Assembly: GCF_014641635.1 (NCBI RefSeq)
Contig: NZ_BMIC01000005.1
Span: 106,100 to 170,099 of the forward strand
Origin: Aquaticitalea lipolytica
Lineage (GTDB): Bacteria; Bacteroidota; Bacteroidia; Flavobacteriales; Flavobacteriaceae
DNA: 64,000 nt
Reading direction: 5' to 3'
Every line of letters begins with the position of its first letter. Position 1 is the stretch's first letter. Below are positions 20,780 through 28,341 of the stretch, piece by piece. A model generated the notes under the pieces. It ran no database searches and had not been told where the DNA came from. It saw only the letters and a program-made list of their open reading frames with translations. The position numbers and the translations under genes are program-made.

Positions 20780-21970
20780 ATGAAAAATAATTTATTATTA
20801 GGATTAGCATTAATAACAATGTTATTCTCGTGCACAACAGATGGTACTTCAGATATTATCATCAATGATAACAGCGTTACAAATAACAATAATGGTAATG
20901 GAAATACAGATCCGCAAACCATATTTTTATCAGGTACTTATACAGAAAATTTAACTTTAAATGCTAATAACACTTATAAAGTTAATGGGTCTTTAATTAT
21001 GGCTTCAGGAACAACTTTAACAATTCCTGCAGGTATGACTATTAAAGCTTTAGCTTCAGGAGCTAATGTGTATATTGCTATAGCTCAAGGAGCAAAAATT
21101 ATTGCAAATGGTACTGCTGATAATCCAATTGTTTTGACATCTGATGCTTCTTCACCAGCTGCTGGAGATTGGGGAGGATTAATCATTTTAGGTCGTGCAC
21201 CAATAAACTCTGTTACTGGCAGCGCAACATCTACTTCAGAAATTGCTAGTTTACCTTATGGAGGAACGAATGCAAATGATGATTCTGGTTCATTACGTTA
21301 TGTACGTGTTGAATATTCAGGAGGTGCTGCTGATGGACAGTCTGAAAATAACGGATTCTCTTTTTATGGTGTTGGTAACGGAACAAATGTAGAGTATATC
21401 CAAGCTTATGAAGGTAAAGATGATGGTATAGAGTTTTTTGGCGGAACTGTTAATGCTAGCTATGTTTCAGTAATCAATGCTCAAGACGATTCTATCGATT
21501 GGACTGAAGGATATACAGGAACAATAACAAACGCATACGTAAAACATGGTGCAGAGCATGACAAAGCAATTGAAGCTGATGGTTACAATACAGATTTTAG
21601 TAATGCTGCTGGATATTTCTCTAAACCAAATATTACTAACCTAACAATTATTGGTGTTGGAAATACTGTTGGTACTGAAGCTATACGTTTAAGAGCTGGT
21701 ACTCAAGGAATTTTTACAAATTTAGTTATCCAAGGTTTTGAAGAAGGTTTTGATTTAGATGGTGACGCTGGTGATAATCCAACTGGTGCAGGAGTAACAA
21801 ATGGACATTTAAATGTAACTAACGTAACCTTTACAGATGTTACACTTAAAGTAAAAAATGATACAGGAGTAGCGTTTAACGTTAATGGAGATTTTATTAT
21901 CTCTGGAGATGGTAATGGAACAGGTACTAATTACGCAACTTGGGGAGCAGGTTGGACTGTAGGAAACTAA
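20780..21970 (+). CDS. Surface lipoprotein, parallel beta-helix-like, partner of the TonB receptor
   Basis: 396 residues with lipobox MLFSC (Cys18). After a polar linker come repeated short strands such as GDWGGLIILGRAPINS and LRYVRVEYSGGA, arranged like a right-handed beta-helix. It sits 44 bp behind the Pho-controlled TonB receptor and before a terminator, so the two form an operon. A role in capturing or processing a phosphorus compound is plausible but not shown. It has no catalytic motif that I recognise. Confidence 0.75.
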   Translation: MKNNLLLGLALITMLFSCTTDGTSDIIINDNSVTNNNNGNGNTDPQTIFLSGTYTENLTLNANNTYKVNGSLIMASGTTLTIPAGMTIKALASGANVYIAIAQGAKIIANGTADNPIVLTSDASSPAAGDWGGLIILGRAPINSVTGSATSTSEIASLPYGGTNANDDSGSLRYVRVEYSGGAADGQSENNGFSFYGVGNGTNVEYIQAYEGKDDGIEFFGGTVNASYVSVINAQDDSIDWTEGYTGTITNAYVKHGAEHDKAIEADGYNTDFSNAAGYFSKPNITNLTIIGVGNTVGTEAIRLRAGTQGIFTNLVIQGFEEGFDLDGDAGDNPTGAGVTNGHLNVTNVTFTDVTLKVKNDTGVAFNVNGDFIISGDGNGTGTNYATWGAGWTVGN

Positions 21971-21992
21971 TTAACACAATAAATAAAATAAT

Positions 21993-22024
21993 AAAAAAGC
22001 ATCCAGAAATTGGATGCTTTTTTA
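21993..22024. terminator. Bidirectional terminator
   Basis: GCATCCA (21999-22005) / TGGATGC (22011-22017), flanked by A-tract and T-tract. It serves the TonB/lipoprotein operon on the plus strand and the convergent MORN-like gene on the minus strand. Confidence 0.85.
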
Positions 22025-22048
22025 TTTTAAAATCAAATCTAAAAATAT

Positions 22049-22408
22049 TTAATTTCTTACTGCTAATGACGATGTGTTAGTCCATTCACTAACACTTGCT
22101 ATAGCATTATTTGTATAATCTACTTCTTTTAAAGTTTTATCATTCCAATAAAACCATTTGCCGACTTTCTTCCCATTATCATAACTAGCAGAAACTACTT
22201 TATTGCCTTCTGTGTCAAAACTTAACCATTCTCCTTGAAGTTTACCATCTAAAGTGTAATACCCTGTTTGGCTTACAACTCCGTTGTCATGATAATAAAC
22301 AACTTCAATAACATTGGCTTTTTTATTAAGTTTTAAATCTCTCTTTTGTTGACCAAAAGAAACCACAGTAATTAATAAGACGAATAAAAATAAAATGTTT
22401 TTCTTCAT
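22049..22408 (-). CDS. Secreted MORN-repeat-like protein
   Basis: 119 residues with a signal peptide (to VVSFGQ) and MORN-2/YwqK-like repeats: VVYYHDNGVVSQTGYYTLDGKLQGEW, then a second repeat ending in GKKVGKWFYW. These short beta-hairpins are common in exported Bacteroidota proteins of unknown role. A minus-strand promoter (TATATTTG at 22437-22444, TTG near 22465-22467) overlaps the 22442-22496 phased repeats, so it may belong to the Pho regulon. Confidence 0.75.
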   Translation of the reverse strand: MKKNILFLFVLLITVVSFGQQKRDLKLNKKANVIEVVYYHDNGVVSQTGYYTLDGKLQGEWLSFDTEGNKVVSASYDNGKKVGKWFYWNDKTLKEVDYTNNAIASVSEWTNTSSLAVRN

Positions 22409-22441
22409 AATTATGGGTTTTACATTATTTAATAATCAAAT

Positions 22442-22496
22442 ATAAACATTAATTAACATTAACGCAACATTTGCTTAACATTAAGTTTACATTAAA
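22442..22496 (+). promoter_or_regulatory. Five phased 11-bp Pho-type repeats
   Basis: Consecutive 11-mers start at 22442 (ATAAACATTAA), 22453 (TTAACATTAAC), 22464 (GCAACATTTGC), 22475 (TTAACATTAAG) and 22486 (TTTACATTAAA). They have the same consensus and plus orientation as the Pho boxes at 17859, 22708 and 28272. They overlap the promoter of the minus-strand MORN-like gene and precede the candidate small RNA. Confidence 0.7.
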
Positions 22497-22586
22497 GTTT
22501 TAACAATCTGATTATCAATAATTAAAGCAATGTTAAGTTTAATAATTAGTTAATATTATGGTTACATAAACATTGCTTAAATACTT

Positions 22587-22696
22587 GATATTTGAGTGTA
22601 TTTTAAAATACAAATTAGTTTCATATAATCTATTAGTTTTTGTCGACTACATTATCATGAACACTAGTAACTGCCTTTGGCCAAGGCAGTTTTTTT
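22587..22696 (+). ncRNA. Candidate Pho-controlled small RNA of about 95 nt (or attenuated leader)
   Basis: A -7-like GATATTTG (22587-22594) stands at the same offset from an 11-bp phase (weak repeats at 22550, 22561, 22572) as in the clear Pho promoters. The stretch ends in a strong terminator, CTGCCTT (22671-22677) / AAGGCAG (22683-22689) plus seven T. No coding frame of note lies between. The transcript is inferred from signals only. Confidence 0.4.
22671..22696 (+). terminator. Orphan Rho-independent terminator
   Basis: Stem CTGCCTT/AAGGCAG with a five-base loop and seven T. No plus-strand gene precedes it: the nearest upstream plus gene already has its own terminator at 21993. It is immediately followed by the Pho box of the porin gene. 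Confidence 0.8.
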
Positions 22697-22707
22697 ATGT
22701 TCTAAAC

Positions 22708-22752
22708 TTAACATACAAGAAACATTTAGTTAACATTTAAATTGGTTCTTTG
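22708..22752 (+). promoter_or_regulatory. Pho box and promoter of the porin-pst operon
   Basis: Three phased 11-mers: 22708 (TTAACATACAA), 22719 (GAAACATTTAG), 22730 (TTAACATTTAA). A 16-nt block with TTTG at 22749-22752 follows. The segment GGTTCTTTGCAGC is nearly identical to the TonB receptor promoter at the same distance. Confidence 0.8.
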
Positions 22753-22779
22753 CAGCGACAAAAACTAATAAAACAAAAT

Positions 22780-23964
22780 ATGAAACTTAGACTATTTGTA
22801 ATAGCTTTTTTTACGCTATTTATTATGAACGCCCAAGAAATTAATGCTCCAAAATTTGGTAAAGGAATTTTTAATCTTGTGGGTCAAGATAGTACTTGGA
22901 CAATGAAAATCGCTGCAAGAATGCAGTTTTTAGCTGTATCAACTTGGCCTGAAGGACAAAGTAACGAATCGGAGTTTTTAGTGCGTAGAGCGCGTTTAAA
23001 ATTTGATGGATACGCTTTTAGTCCAAAACTAGAGTATAAATTAGAATTAGGTTTATCAAACAGAGATATTTCTGGTGCTTCAGAATTTACAAGTGATGCG
23101 CCTAGATATATTCTTGATGCTGTTATAAAATGGCATTTTGCTCCTAATTTCGAGTTTTGGTTTGGCCAAACTAAACTACCAGGAAATAGAGAACGTGTAA
23201 TTTCATCTGGTAACATGCAAATGGTAGATCGATCACTTCTTAATAGTAGATTTAATATCGATCGTGATATGGGTATTCAATTACGTCATAAATTTAACTT
23301 AAGTGAAAAGTTTGTTGTGAAAGAAATATTCGCAATATCACAAGGTGAAGGTAGAAATATAACTACTGGGAATTTAGGAGGACATCAGTATACATCTCGA
23401 TTAGAGATATTACCTTTTGGAGAGTTTGCAAGTGATGGAGATTATTCAGGAAGTGATTTAAAAAGAGAAAAAACACCAAAATTAGCAATTGGTGCAACTT
23501 ATGATTTTAATAATAACGCTGTTAAAAACAGAAGTAACCAAGGGTCTTATATGACAAATGATGTTGGTTTTTATGAAACTAATATTTCTACTGTTTTTGT
23601 AGATGCTATGTTTAAATATGATGGTTTTTCTTTAATGGCTGAATACTCAAACAGAGACGCAAAAGATCCTTATGCAAAAAATAGCGATGGTACTTTAACT
23701 GGTGATGAAGTACAGGTTGGAAGCGGATTAAATTTACAAGCAGGATATCTTTTTAAATCTAATTGGGAAGTCTCTGGTCGTTACACAAACATTGCTTTAG
23801 ACAAAACCATTACAGGCAAGGATACCGAAAATCAATACACATTAGGTGTTTCAAAATATATAGTAGGTCATAAATTAAAAGTACAAACTGATATTAGTCA
23901 CTTAGAAGTAGCTAATGGGACTAACGAATTAATGTACAGATTACAATTTGATATTCATTTCTAA
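22780..23964 (+). CDS. OprP/OprO-like phosphate-selective porin
   Basis: 394 residues from the ATG at 22780. The Pho promoter TTTG at 22749-22752 rules out an in-frame TTG at 22750. A signal peptide (to about MNAQ) precedes a barrel with the family features FLVRRARLKFDGYAFSPKLEYK and FWFGQTKLPGNRERV, ending in the aromatic FDIHF. It lets phosphate or polyphosphate cross the outer membrane. First gene of the pst operon, 19 bp before pstS. Confidence 0.85.
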   Translation: MKLRLFVIAFFTLFIMNAQEINAPKFGKGIFNLVGQDSTWTMKIAARMQFLAVSTWPEGQSNESEFLVRRARLKFDGYAFSPKLEYKLELGLSNRDISGASEFTSDAPRYILDAVIKWHFAPNFEFWFGQTKLPGNRERVISSGNMQMVDRSLLNSRFNIDRDMGIQLRHKFNLSEKFVVKEIFAISQGEGRNITTGNLGGHQYTSRLEILPFGEFASDGDYSGSDLKREKTPKLAIGATYDFNNNAVKNRSNQGSYMTNDVGFYETNISTVFVDAMFKYDGFSLMAEYSNRDAKDPYAKNSDGTLTGDEVQVGSGLNLQAGYLFKSNWEVSGRYTNIALDKTITGKDTENQYTLGVSKYIVGHKLKVQTDISHLEVANGTNELMYRLQFDIHF

Positions 23965-23983
23965 TAAAAAAATCTAAAAAATC

Positions 23984-24934
23984 ATGAAAAAACAAATATT
24001 AATTATACTAGTTGCTGTTATAGCATTAAGCTGTGGAGAAAATAAAAAATCTTCAGAATCTTCAAACTCTGAAATGTTATCAGGCACTATTCAAGTAGAT
24101 GGGTCTAGCACAGTTTTTCCAGTAACAGAAGCAGTTGCAGAAGAATACAGAACAGAACAACCAGATGTTAAAGTAACTATTGGTGTTTCTGGAACTGGAG
24201 GTGGTTTTAAAAAATTCTCTAGAGGGGAAACAAATATTTCTAATGCATCTCGCCCAATAAAAGATATAGAAATAGAGGCATGTAAGGAAAACAATATTAC
24301 TTATGTTGAGTTAGAAGTCGCTTATGATGGTCTTGCGGTTTTAGTAAACCCAGAAAACACTTGGGTTGATAGTTTTACTATTGAAGAATTAAAGAAAATT
24401 TGGGAACCAGCTGCACAAGGTAAAATCATGAAATGGAACCAAATTAGACCAGAATGGCCAAACGAAGAAATTCATTTATTTGGTCCTGGCGTAGCATCTG
24501 GTACTTATGACTATTTCACAGAAGCTATTGTTGGTAAAAGTGGCTCAAGTAGAGGTGATTTTACTGCTAGTGAAGATGATCATGTATTAGTTCAAGGTAT
24601 AGCTGGAGACAAATATTCTTTAGGCTTTTTCGGATTGGCTTATTATACAGAAAATGCTGATAAATTAACATTAATTGGCGTGCATAATGGAACTGAGGTG
24701 GTTAAACCAACTTTAGAAACTGTAAGTAACGGAACATATAAACCATTATCTAGACCTTTATTTATTTATGTAAATAGTACATCAGTAAAATCTCCTGAAG
24801 TAGTAGATTTTGTAAACTTCTATTTAAACAATGCTGGAGAATTAGCTGAAGACGTAGGATACATTCCTTTGCCTGCTGATATTTACAAAAAACAGATAGA
24901 AAACTTCAAAACTTTTGTTGAAAGTAACAAATAA
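23984..24934 (+). CDS. pstS: Phosphate ABC transporter substrate-binding lipoprotein
   Basis: 316 residues with lipobox ALSC (Cys17). Binding-site motifs of PstS are visible: [39 protein letters not shown] and [10 protein letters not shown]. It captures phosphate in the periplasm and hands it to PstC/PstA. A partial terminator follows it, consistent with PstS being made in excess over the permease. Confidence 0.94.
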   Translation: MKKQILIILVAVIALSCGENKKSSESSNSEMLSGTIQVDGSSTVFPVTEAVAEEYRTEQPDVKVTIGVSGTGGGFKKFSRGETNISNASRPIKDIEIEACKENNITYVELEVAYDGLAVLVNPENTWVDSFTIEELKKIWEPAAQGKIMKWNQIRPEWPNEEIHLFGPGVASGTYDYFTEAIVGKSGSSRGDFTASEDDHVLVQGIAGDKYSLGFFGLAYYTENADKLTLIGVHNGTEVVKPTLETVSNGTYKPLSRPLFIYVNSTSVKSPEVVDFVNFYLNNAGELAEDVGYIPLPADIYKKQIENFKTFVESNK

Positions 24935-24954
24935 GCAAAAGTTTCTATTGAGAG

Positions 24955-24984
24955 AATCAGGTACTTTTTGTGCCTGATTTTTAC
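24955..24984 (+). terminator. Intra-operon attenuator between pstS and pstC
   Basis: AATCAGGTAC (24955-24964) pairs with GTGCCTGATT (24970-24979, one G-U), followed by a short T-tract. Downstream genes have no visible promoter, so it probably acts as a leaky terminator. Confidence 0.65.
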
Positions 24985-25005
24985 ATATTTAATACAAATA
25001 ATTTA

Positions 25006-25884
25006 ATGAGACGAATTAAAGAACTGATAATTGAAAGGTCGCTATTAACTAGCGCTTTAATTACTATTGCTGTTACAGTTGGTATTATTTTAGTTCTTTC
25101 TATTGAAGCTATAAACTTTTTTAGCGAAGTATCAATTGTCGATTTTTTTACTGACACTCAATGGACTCCATTATTCACTGAAAAGCATTTTGGAATTTTA
25201 CCTTTGTTGAGTGGAACCTTATTAACATCATTAATTGCTATTATTGTTGCATTACCTATTGGGCTTACAATAAGTATATACTTAAGCGAATATGCTCCAA
25301 AAAGTTTTAGAAAAACTATAAAACCTCTTTTAGAGCTTTTAGCTGCTGTACCAACTGTAGTTTATGGTTTTTTTGCATTAATAGTTGTAACACCTATTCT
25401 TCAAGACTTCATTCCTGGTTTGTCTGGTTTTAATTCTCTTTCAGCTGGAATCGTCATGGGAATAATGATAATTCCATTTGTGTCATCTATAAGTGAAGAC
25501 GCTTTACATGCTGTACCAAGTTCCTTAAGAGAAGCCTCATTTGGAATGGGAGCAACAAAACTTCAAACGGCTTTTAAAGTTATTGTGCCAGCCGCTTCAT
25601 CAGGTATTATTGTGTCAGTCATTTTAGCAATATCTAGAGCAATTGGCGAAACTATGATTGTGGCAATTGCAGCAGGACAACAACCACGTTTAACATTAGA
25701 TCCAACAGTCCCTGTTGAAACTATTACTGCATACATTGTTCAGGTAAGTTTAGGTGATGTACAACATGGTTCATTAGAATACAGAACCATATTTGCTGCT
25801 GGTATTACATTGTTTGCATTTACTTTCTTATTAAATACAATTAGTTATAGAATAAGAAAAAAATATCAAGAAAAGTATGAATAA
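25006..25884 (+). CDS. pstC: Phosphate ABC transporter permease PstC
   Basis: 292 residues from the ATG at 25006; the upstream in-frame TTG at 24970 sits in the attenuator hairpin. Six membrane helices and the EAA loop (SLREASFGMGATKLQTAFKVIVP) of a binding-protein-dependent permease. It forms the phosphate channel with PstA. Overlaps pstA by 8 bp. Confidence 0.93.
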   Translation: MRRIKELIIERSLLTSALITIAVTVGIILVLSIEAINFFSEVSIVDFFTDTQWTPLFTEKHFGILPLLSGTLLTSLIAIIVALPIGLTISIYLSEYAPKSFRKTIKPLLELLAAVPTVVYGFFALIVVTPILQDFIPGLSGFNSLSAGIVMGIMIIPFVSSISEDALHAVPSSLREASFGMGATKLQTAFKVIVPAASSGIIVSVILAISRAIGETMIVAIAAGQQPRLTLDPTVPVETITAYIVQVSLGDVQHGSLEYRTIFAAGITLFAFTFLLNTISYRIRKKYQEKYE

Positions 25885-26731
25885 TATTCAAAAAAACAGA
25901 CTTAAAGATCAAATTTTCAAAATATGGGGAATAGGCTGTACCCTTTTTGGATTAGTGATTTTATTCTTTTTTATAGGAGATATTTTAATTGATGGTATTC
26001 AACGAATCGATTGGAGTTTTATAACAGACTTACCTTCAAGAAAAGCTGAAAAATCTGGGATATATACTGCCTTAATGGGAAGTATCTGGATTTTATGTTT
26101 AACAACTGTAATAGCACTACCAATTGGTATTGCTGCAGGTATTTACCTTGAAGAGTATAGCAAAAAGGGGAAACTATCTGCTTTATTAGAAATAAATATT
26201 TCAAATTTAGCTGGTGTACCATCTATCATTTATGGGTTATTAGGGCTTGAAGTATTTGTGAGAATAATGAGTTTAGGCGCAAGTGTTTTAGCAGGAAGTT
26301 TAACATTGTCTCTTTTAATTCTGCCTATAATTATTGTTGCAACAAGAGAAGCAATAAAAGCTGTACCAACATCTATAAAAGATGCATCATATGCTTTAGG
26401 AGCCTCAAAATGGCAAACCATTTGGTATCAAATACTTCCAGCTTCTAGTGGTGGAATTTTAACTGGAGTTATACTTGCTCTCTCCAGAGCTGTTGGTGAA
26501 ACCGCACCTTTAATTGTAATAGGAGCTTTAGCTTATGTGCCTTTTGCACCTTCAACTCCAATGGATGAATTTTCAGTATTACCAATTCAAATTTTTAACT
26601 GGATTTCTAGACCTCAACATGGCTTTATAGAAAATGCAGCAGCAGCAATCATCATACTATTATTAATAACGTTTGTTATGAATGGAATTGCGGTTTATTT
26701 CAGAAATAAATGGCAAAAGAAGTTAAAATAA
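25877..26731 (+). CDS. pstA: Phosphate ABC transporter permease PstA
   Basis: 284 residues, six membrane helices and an EAA loop ([23 protein letters not shown]) that contacts PstB. The motif [15 protein letters not shown] is typical of PstA. It overlaps pstC, so translation is probably coupled. Confidence 0.93.
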   Translation: MNNIQKNRLKDQIFKIWGIGCTLFGLVILFFFIGDILIDGIQRIDWSFITDLPSRKAEKSGIYTALMGSIWILCLTTVIALPIGIAAGIYLEEYSKKGKLSALLEINISNLAGVPSIIYGLLGLEVFVRIMSLGASVLAGSLTLSLLILPIIIVATREAIKAVPTSIKDASYALGASKWQTIWYQILPASSGGILTGVILALSRAVGETAPLIVIGALAYVPFAPSTPMDEFSVLPIQIFNWISRPQHGFIENAAAAIIILLLITFVMNGIAVYFRNKWQKKLK

Positions 26732-26756
26732 CATAGATACACTTATAGAAAACAAA

Positions 26757-27548
26757 ATGACTTTAGATAAAATTATAGATCCTGCTTTAAAAAAAGTACC
26801 AAAAATAGAGGTTAAAGATGTAAAGGTCTGGTATAGCGATTTTAATGCTATAAAAGGTATTAGTATGGACATTAAGCCTAATACAGTTACAGCTTTTATT
26901 GGGCCTTCAGGTTGTGGTAAATCTACTTTTTTACGTTTATTTAATCGAATGAACGATTATATTGATGGGTTCAAATTAGATGGTAAAATAAAAATCAATG
27001 GCGATAACATCTACAAGAAAAAAATAAATATAGAAGAACTTCGCAAAGAAATTGGAATGGTATTTCAAAAACCTAACCCATTTCCAAAATCTATATTTGA
27101 CAATGTTGCTTATGGCTTAAAAATTCAAGGCATAAATGACAAAAAATTTATTGCAGAGCGTGTAGAAAAAGCTTTAAAACAAGCAGATTTATGGAATGAA
27201 GTTAAAGACGATTTAAAAAAATCTGCACTATCTTTATCTGGAGGTCAGCAACAACGTTTATGTATTGCAAGAACATTAGCTGTTGAACCATCTATAATTT
27301 TAATGGATGAGCCTACCTCTGCGTTAGACCCTATATCTACTGCAAAAATTGAAGAATTAATTTTTGAACTAAAAGAAAAGTACACAATTATTATTGTTAC
27401 TCATAATATGCAACAAGCTAGTAGAATAAGTGATTATACTGCTTTCTTTTATCTTGGTGAATTGATTGAGTTCGACAAGACTAAAAAAATATTTACTAAT
27501 CCAGAAAAACAACAAACCGAAAACTACATTACTGGTCGTTTCGGATAA
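26757..27548 (+). CDS. pstB: Phosphate ABC transporter ATPase PstB
   Basis: 263 residues with Walker [11 protein letters not shown]-loop [17 protein letters not shown], signature [12 protein letters not shown], Walker [13 protein letters not shown], and the switch His in VTHNMQQA. It powers phosphate import. The QKPNPFPKS stretch is specific to PstB within ABC ATPases. Confidence 0.97.
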   Translation: MTLDKIIDPALKKVPKIEVKDVKVWYSDFNAIKGISMDIKPNTVTAFIGPSGCGKSTFLRLFNRMNDYIDGFKLDGKIKINGDNIYKKKINIEELRKEIGMVFQKPNPFPKSIFDNVAYGLKIQGINDKKFIAERVEKALKQADLWNEVKDDLKKSALSLSGGQQQRLCIARTLAVEPSIILMDEPTSALDPISTAKIEELIFELKEKYTIIIVTHNMQQASRISDYTAFFYLGELIEFDKTKKIFTNPEKQQTENYITGRFG

Positions 27549-27559
27549 AAAATAATATT

Positions 27560-28222
27560 ATGGATAACGCTTCATACCAAAGAGAAATAATAAATCATGC
27601 AGGTTTAGACATGCTAAACTTAAGTCTGTCTCAATTAGAGAAAGCTAAAGAAGCCTTTTTAACGCATGACAGTGACCTTGCCGAAGAAGTTATAAACACA
27701 GAAAATCGTGTAAATGCTTTAGATATTAAAATAGAAAAAGACTGCGAAAAATTCATAGCACTTTATAACCCTGTTGCTATAGACCTTCGTTTTATTATGG
27801 CAATTCGTAAAATAAATTTTGATTTAGAGCGTATTGCTGATCACGCTTATGGAATATCAAGATATGTTGTTGATGTTGATAAAAGCATTCCTAAGCACTT
27901 AATTAAAGCAGTGGAGTTCGAAAAAATGTATGAAACCATTTCTTCAATGTTTGATAACATCATAGAAGCTTTTGAAAACAAAAATGTAAAAACAGCTAGA
28001 AAAGTATTCAAAAAAGACAAAATTGTTGATGTTATAAATGTTAACTCATTTAATATTATTGAAGAAGAAATCAAAAAAGATAATACAATAATAGCAGAAG
28101 CTTTAATATTATTTTCGGTTGTTAAAAAATTAGAACGTGTTGGCGATCTAATAAAAAACGTTGCTGAAGAAATTATTTTCTATATCGATGCTGAAGTAGT
28201 AAAACATAAGCGAAAAAAATAA
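27560..28222 (+). CDS. phoU: Phosphate signalling protein PhoU
   Basis: 220 residues, all helical, in two three-helix-bundle repeats. The metal-binding motifs appear as DLRFIMAIRKINFDLERIADHA and VVKKLERVGDLIKNVAEE. PhoU links Pst transport to the PhoR/PhoB sensor system. No PhoR or PhoB gene is in this window. Confidence 0.93.
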   Translation: MDNASYQREIINHAGLDMLNLSLSQLEKAKEAFLTHDSDLAEEVINTENRVNALDIKIEKDCEKFIALYNPVAIDLRFIMAIRKINFDLERIADHAYGISRYVVDVDKSIPKHLIKAVEFEKMYETISSMFDNIIEAFENKNVKTARKVFKKDKIVDVINVNSFNIIEEEIKKDNTIIAEALILFSVVKKLERVGDLIKNVAEEIIFYIDAEVVKHKRKK

Positions 28223-28271
28223 CCTCTAATATATCAAATTAAGTAATTAGCATCAATTGGTAATATATTTG

Positions 28272-28316
28272 TTAACCTTTTGGTAACATTAAGAATTTAT
28301 AATTGAAGTAATTTTG
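28272..28316 (+). promoter_or_regulatory. Pho box and promoter of the PiT gene
   Basis: Phased 11-mers start at 28272 (TTAACCTTTTG), 28283 (GTAACATTAAG) and 28294 (AATTTATAATT, degenerate). The -7 box TAATTTTG is at 28309-28316, at the same offset as in the two other Pho promoters. Confidence 0.7.
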
Positions 28317-28341
28317 CCGCGTTACTTTCAATAAATTTTTT

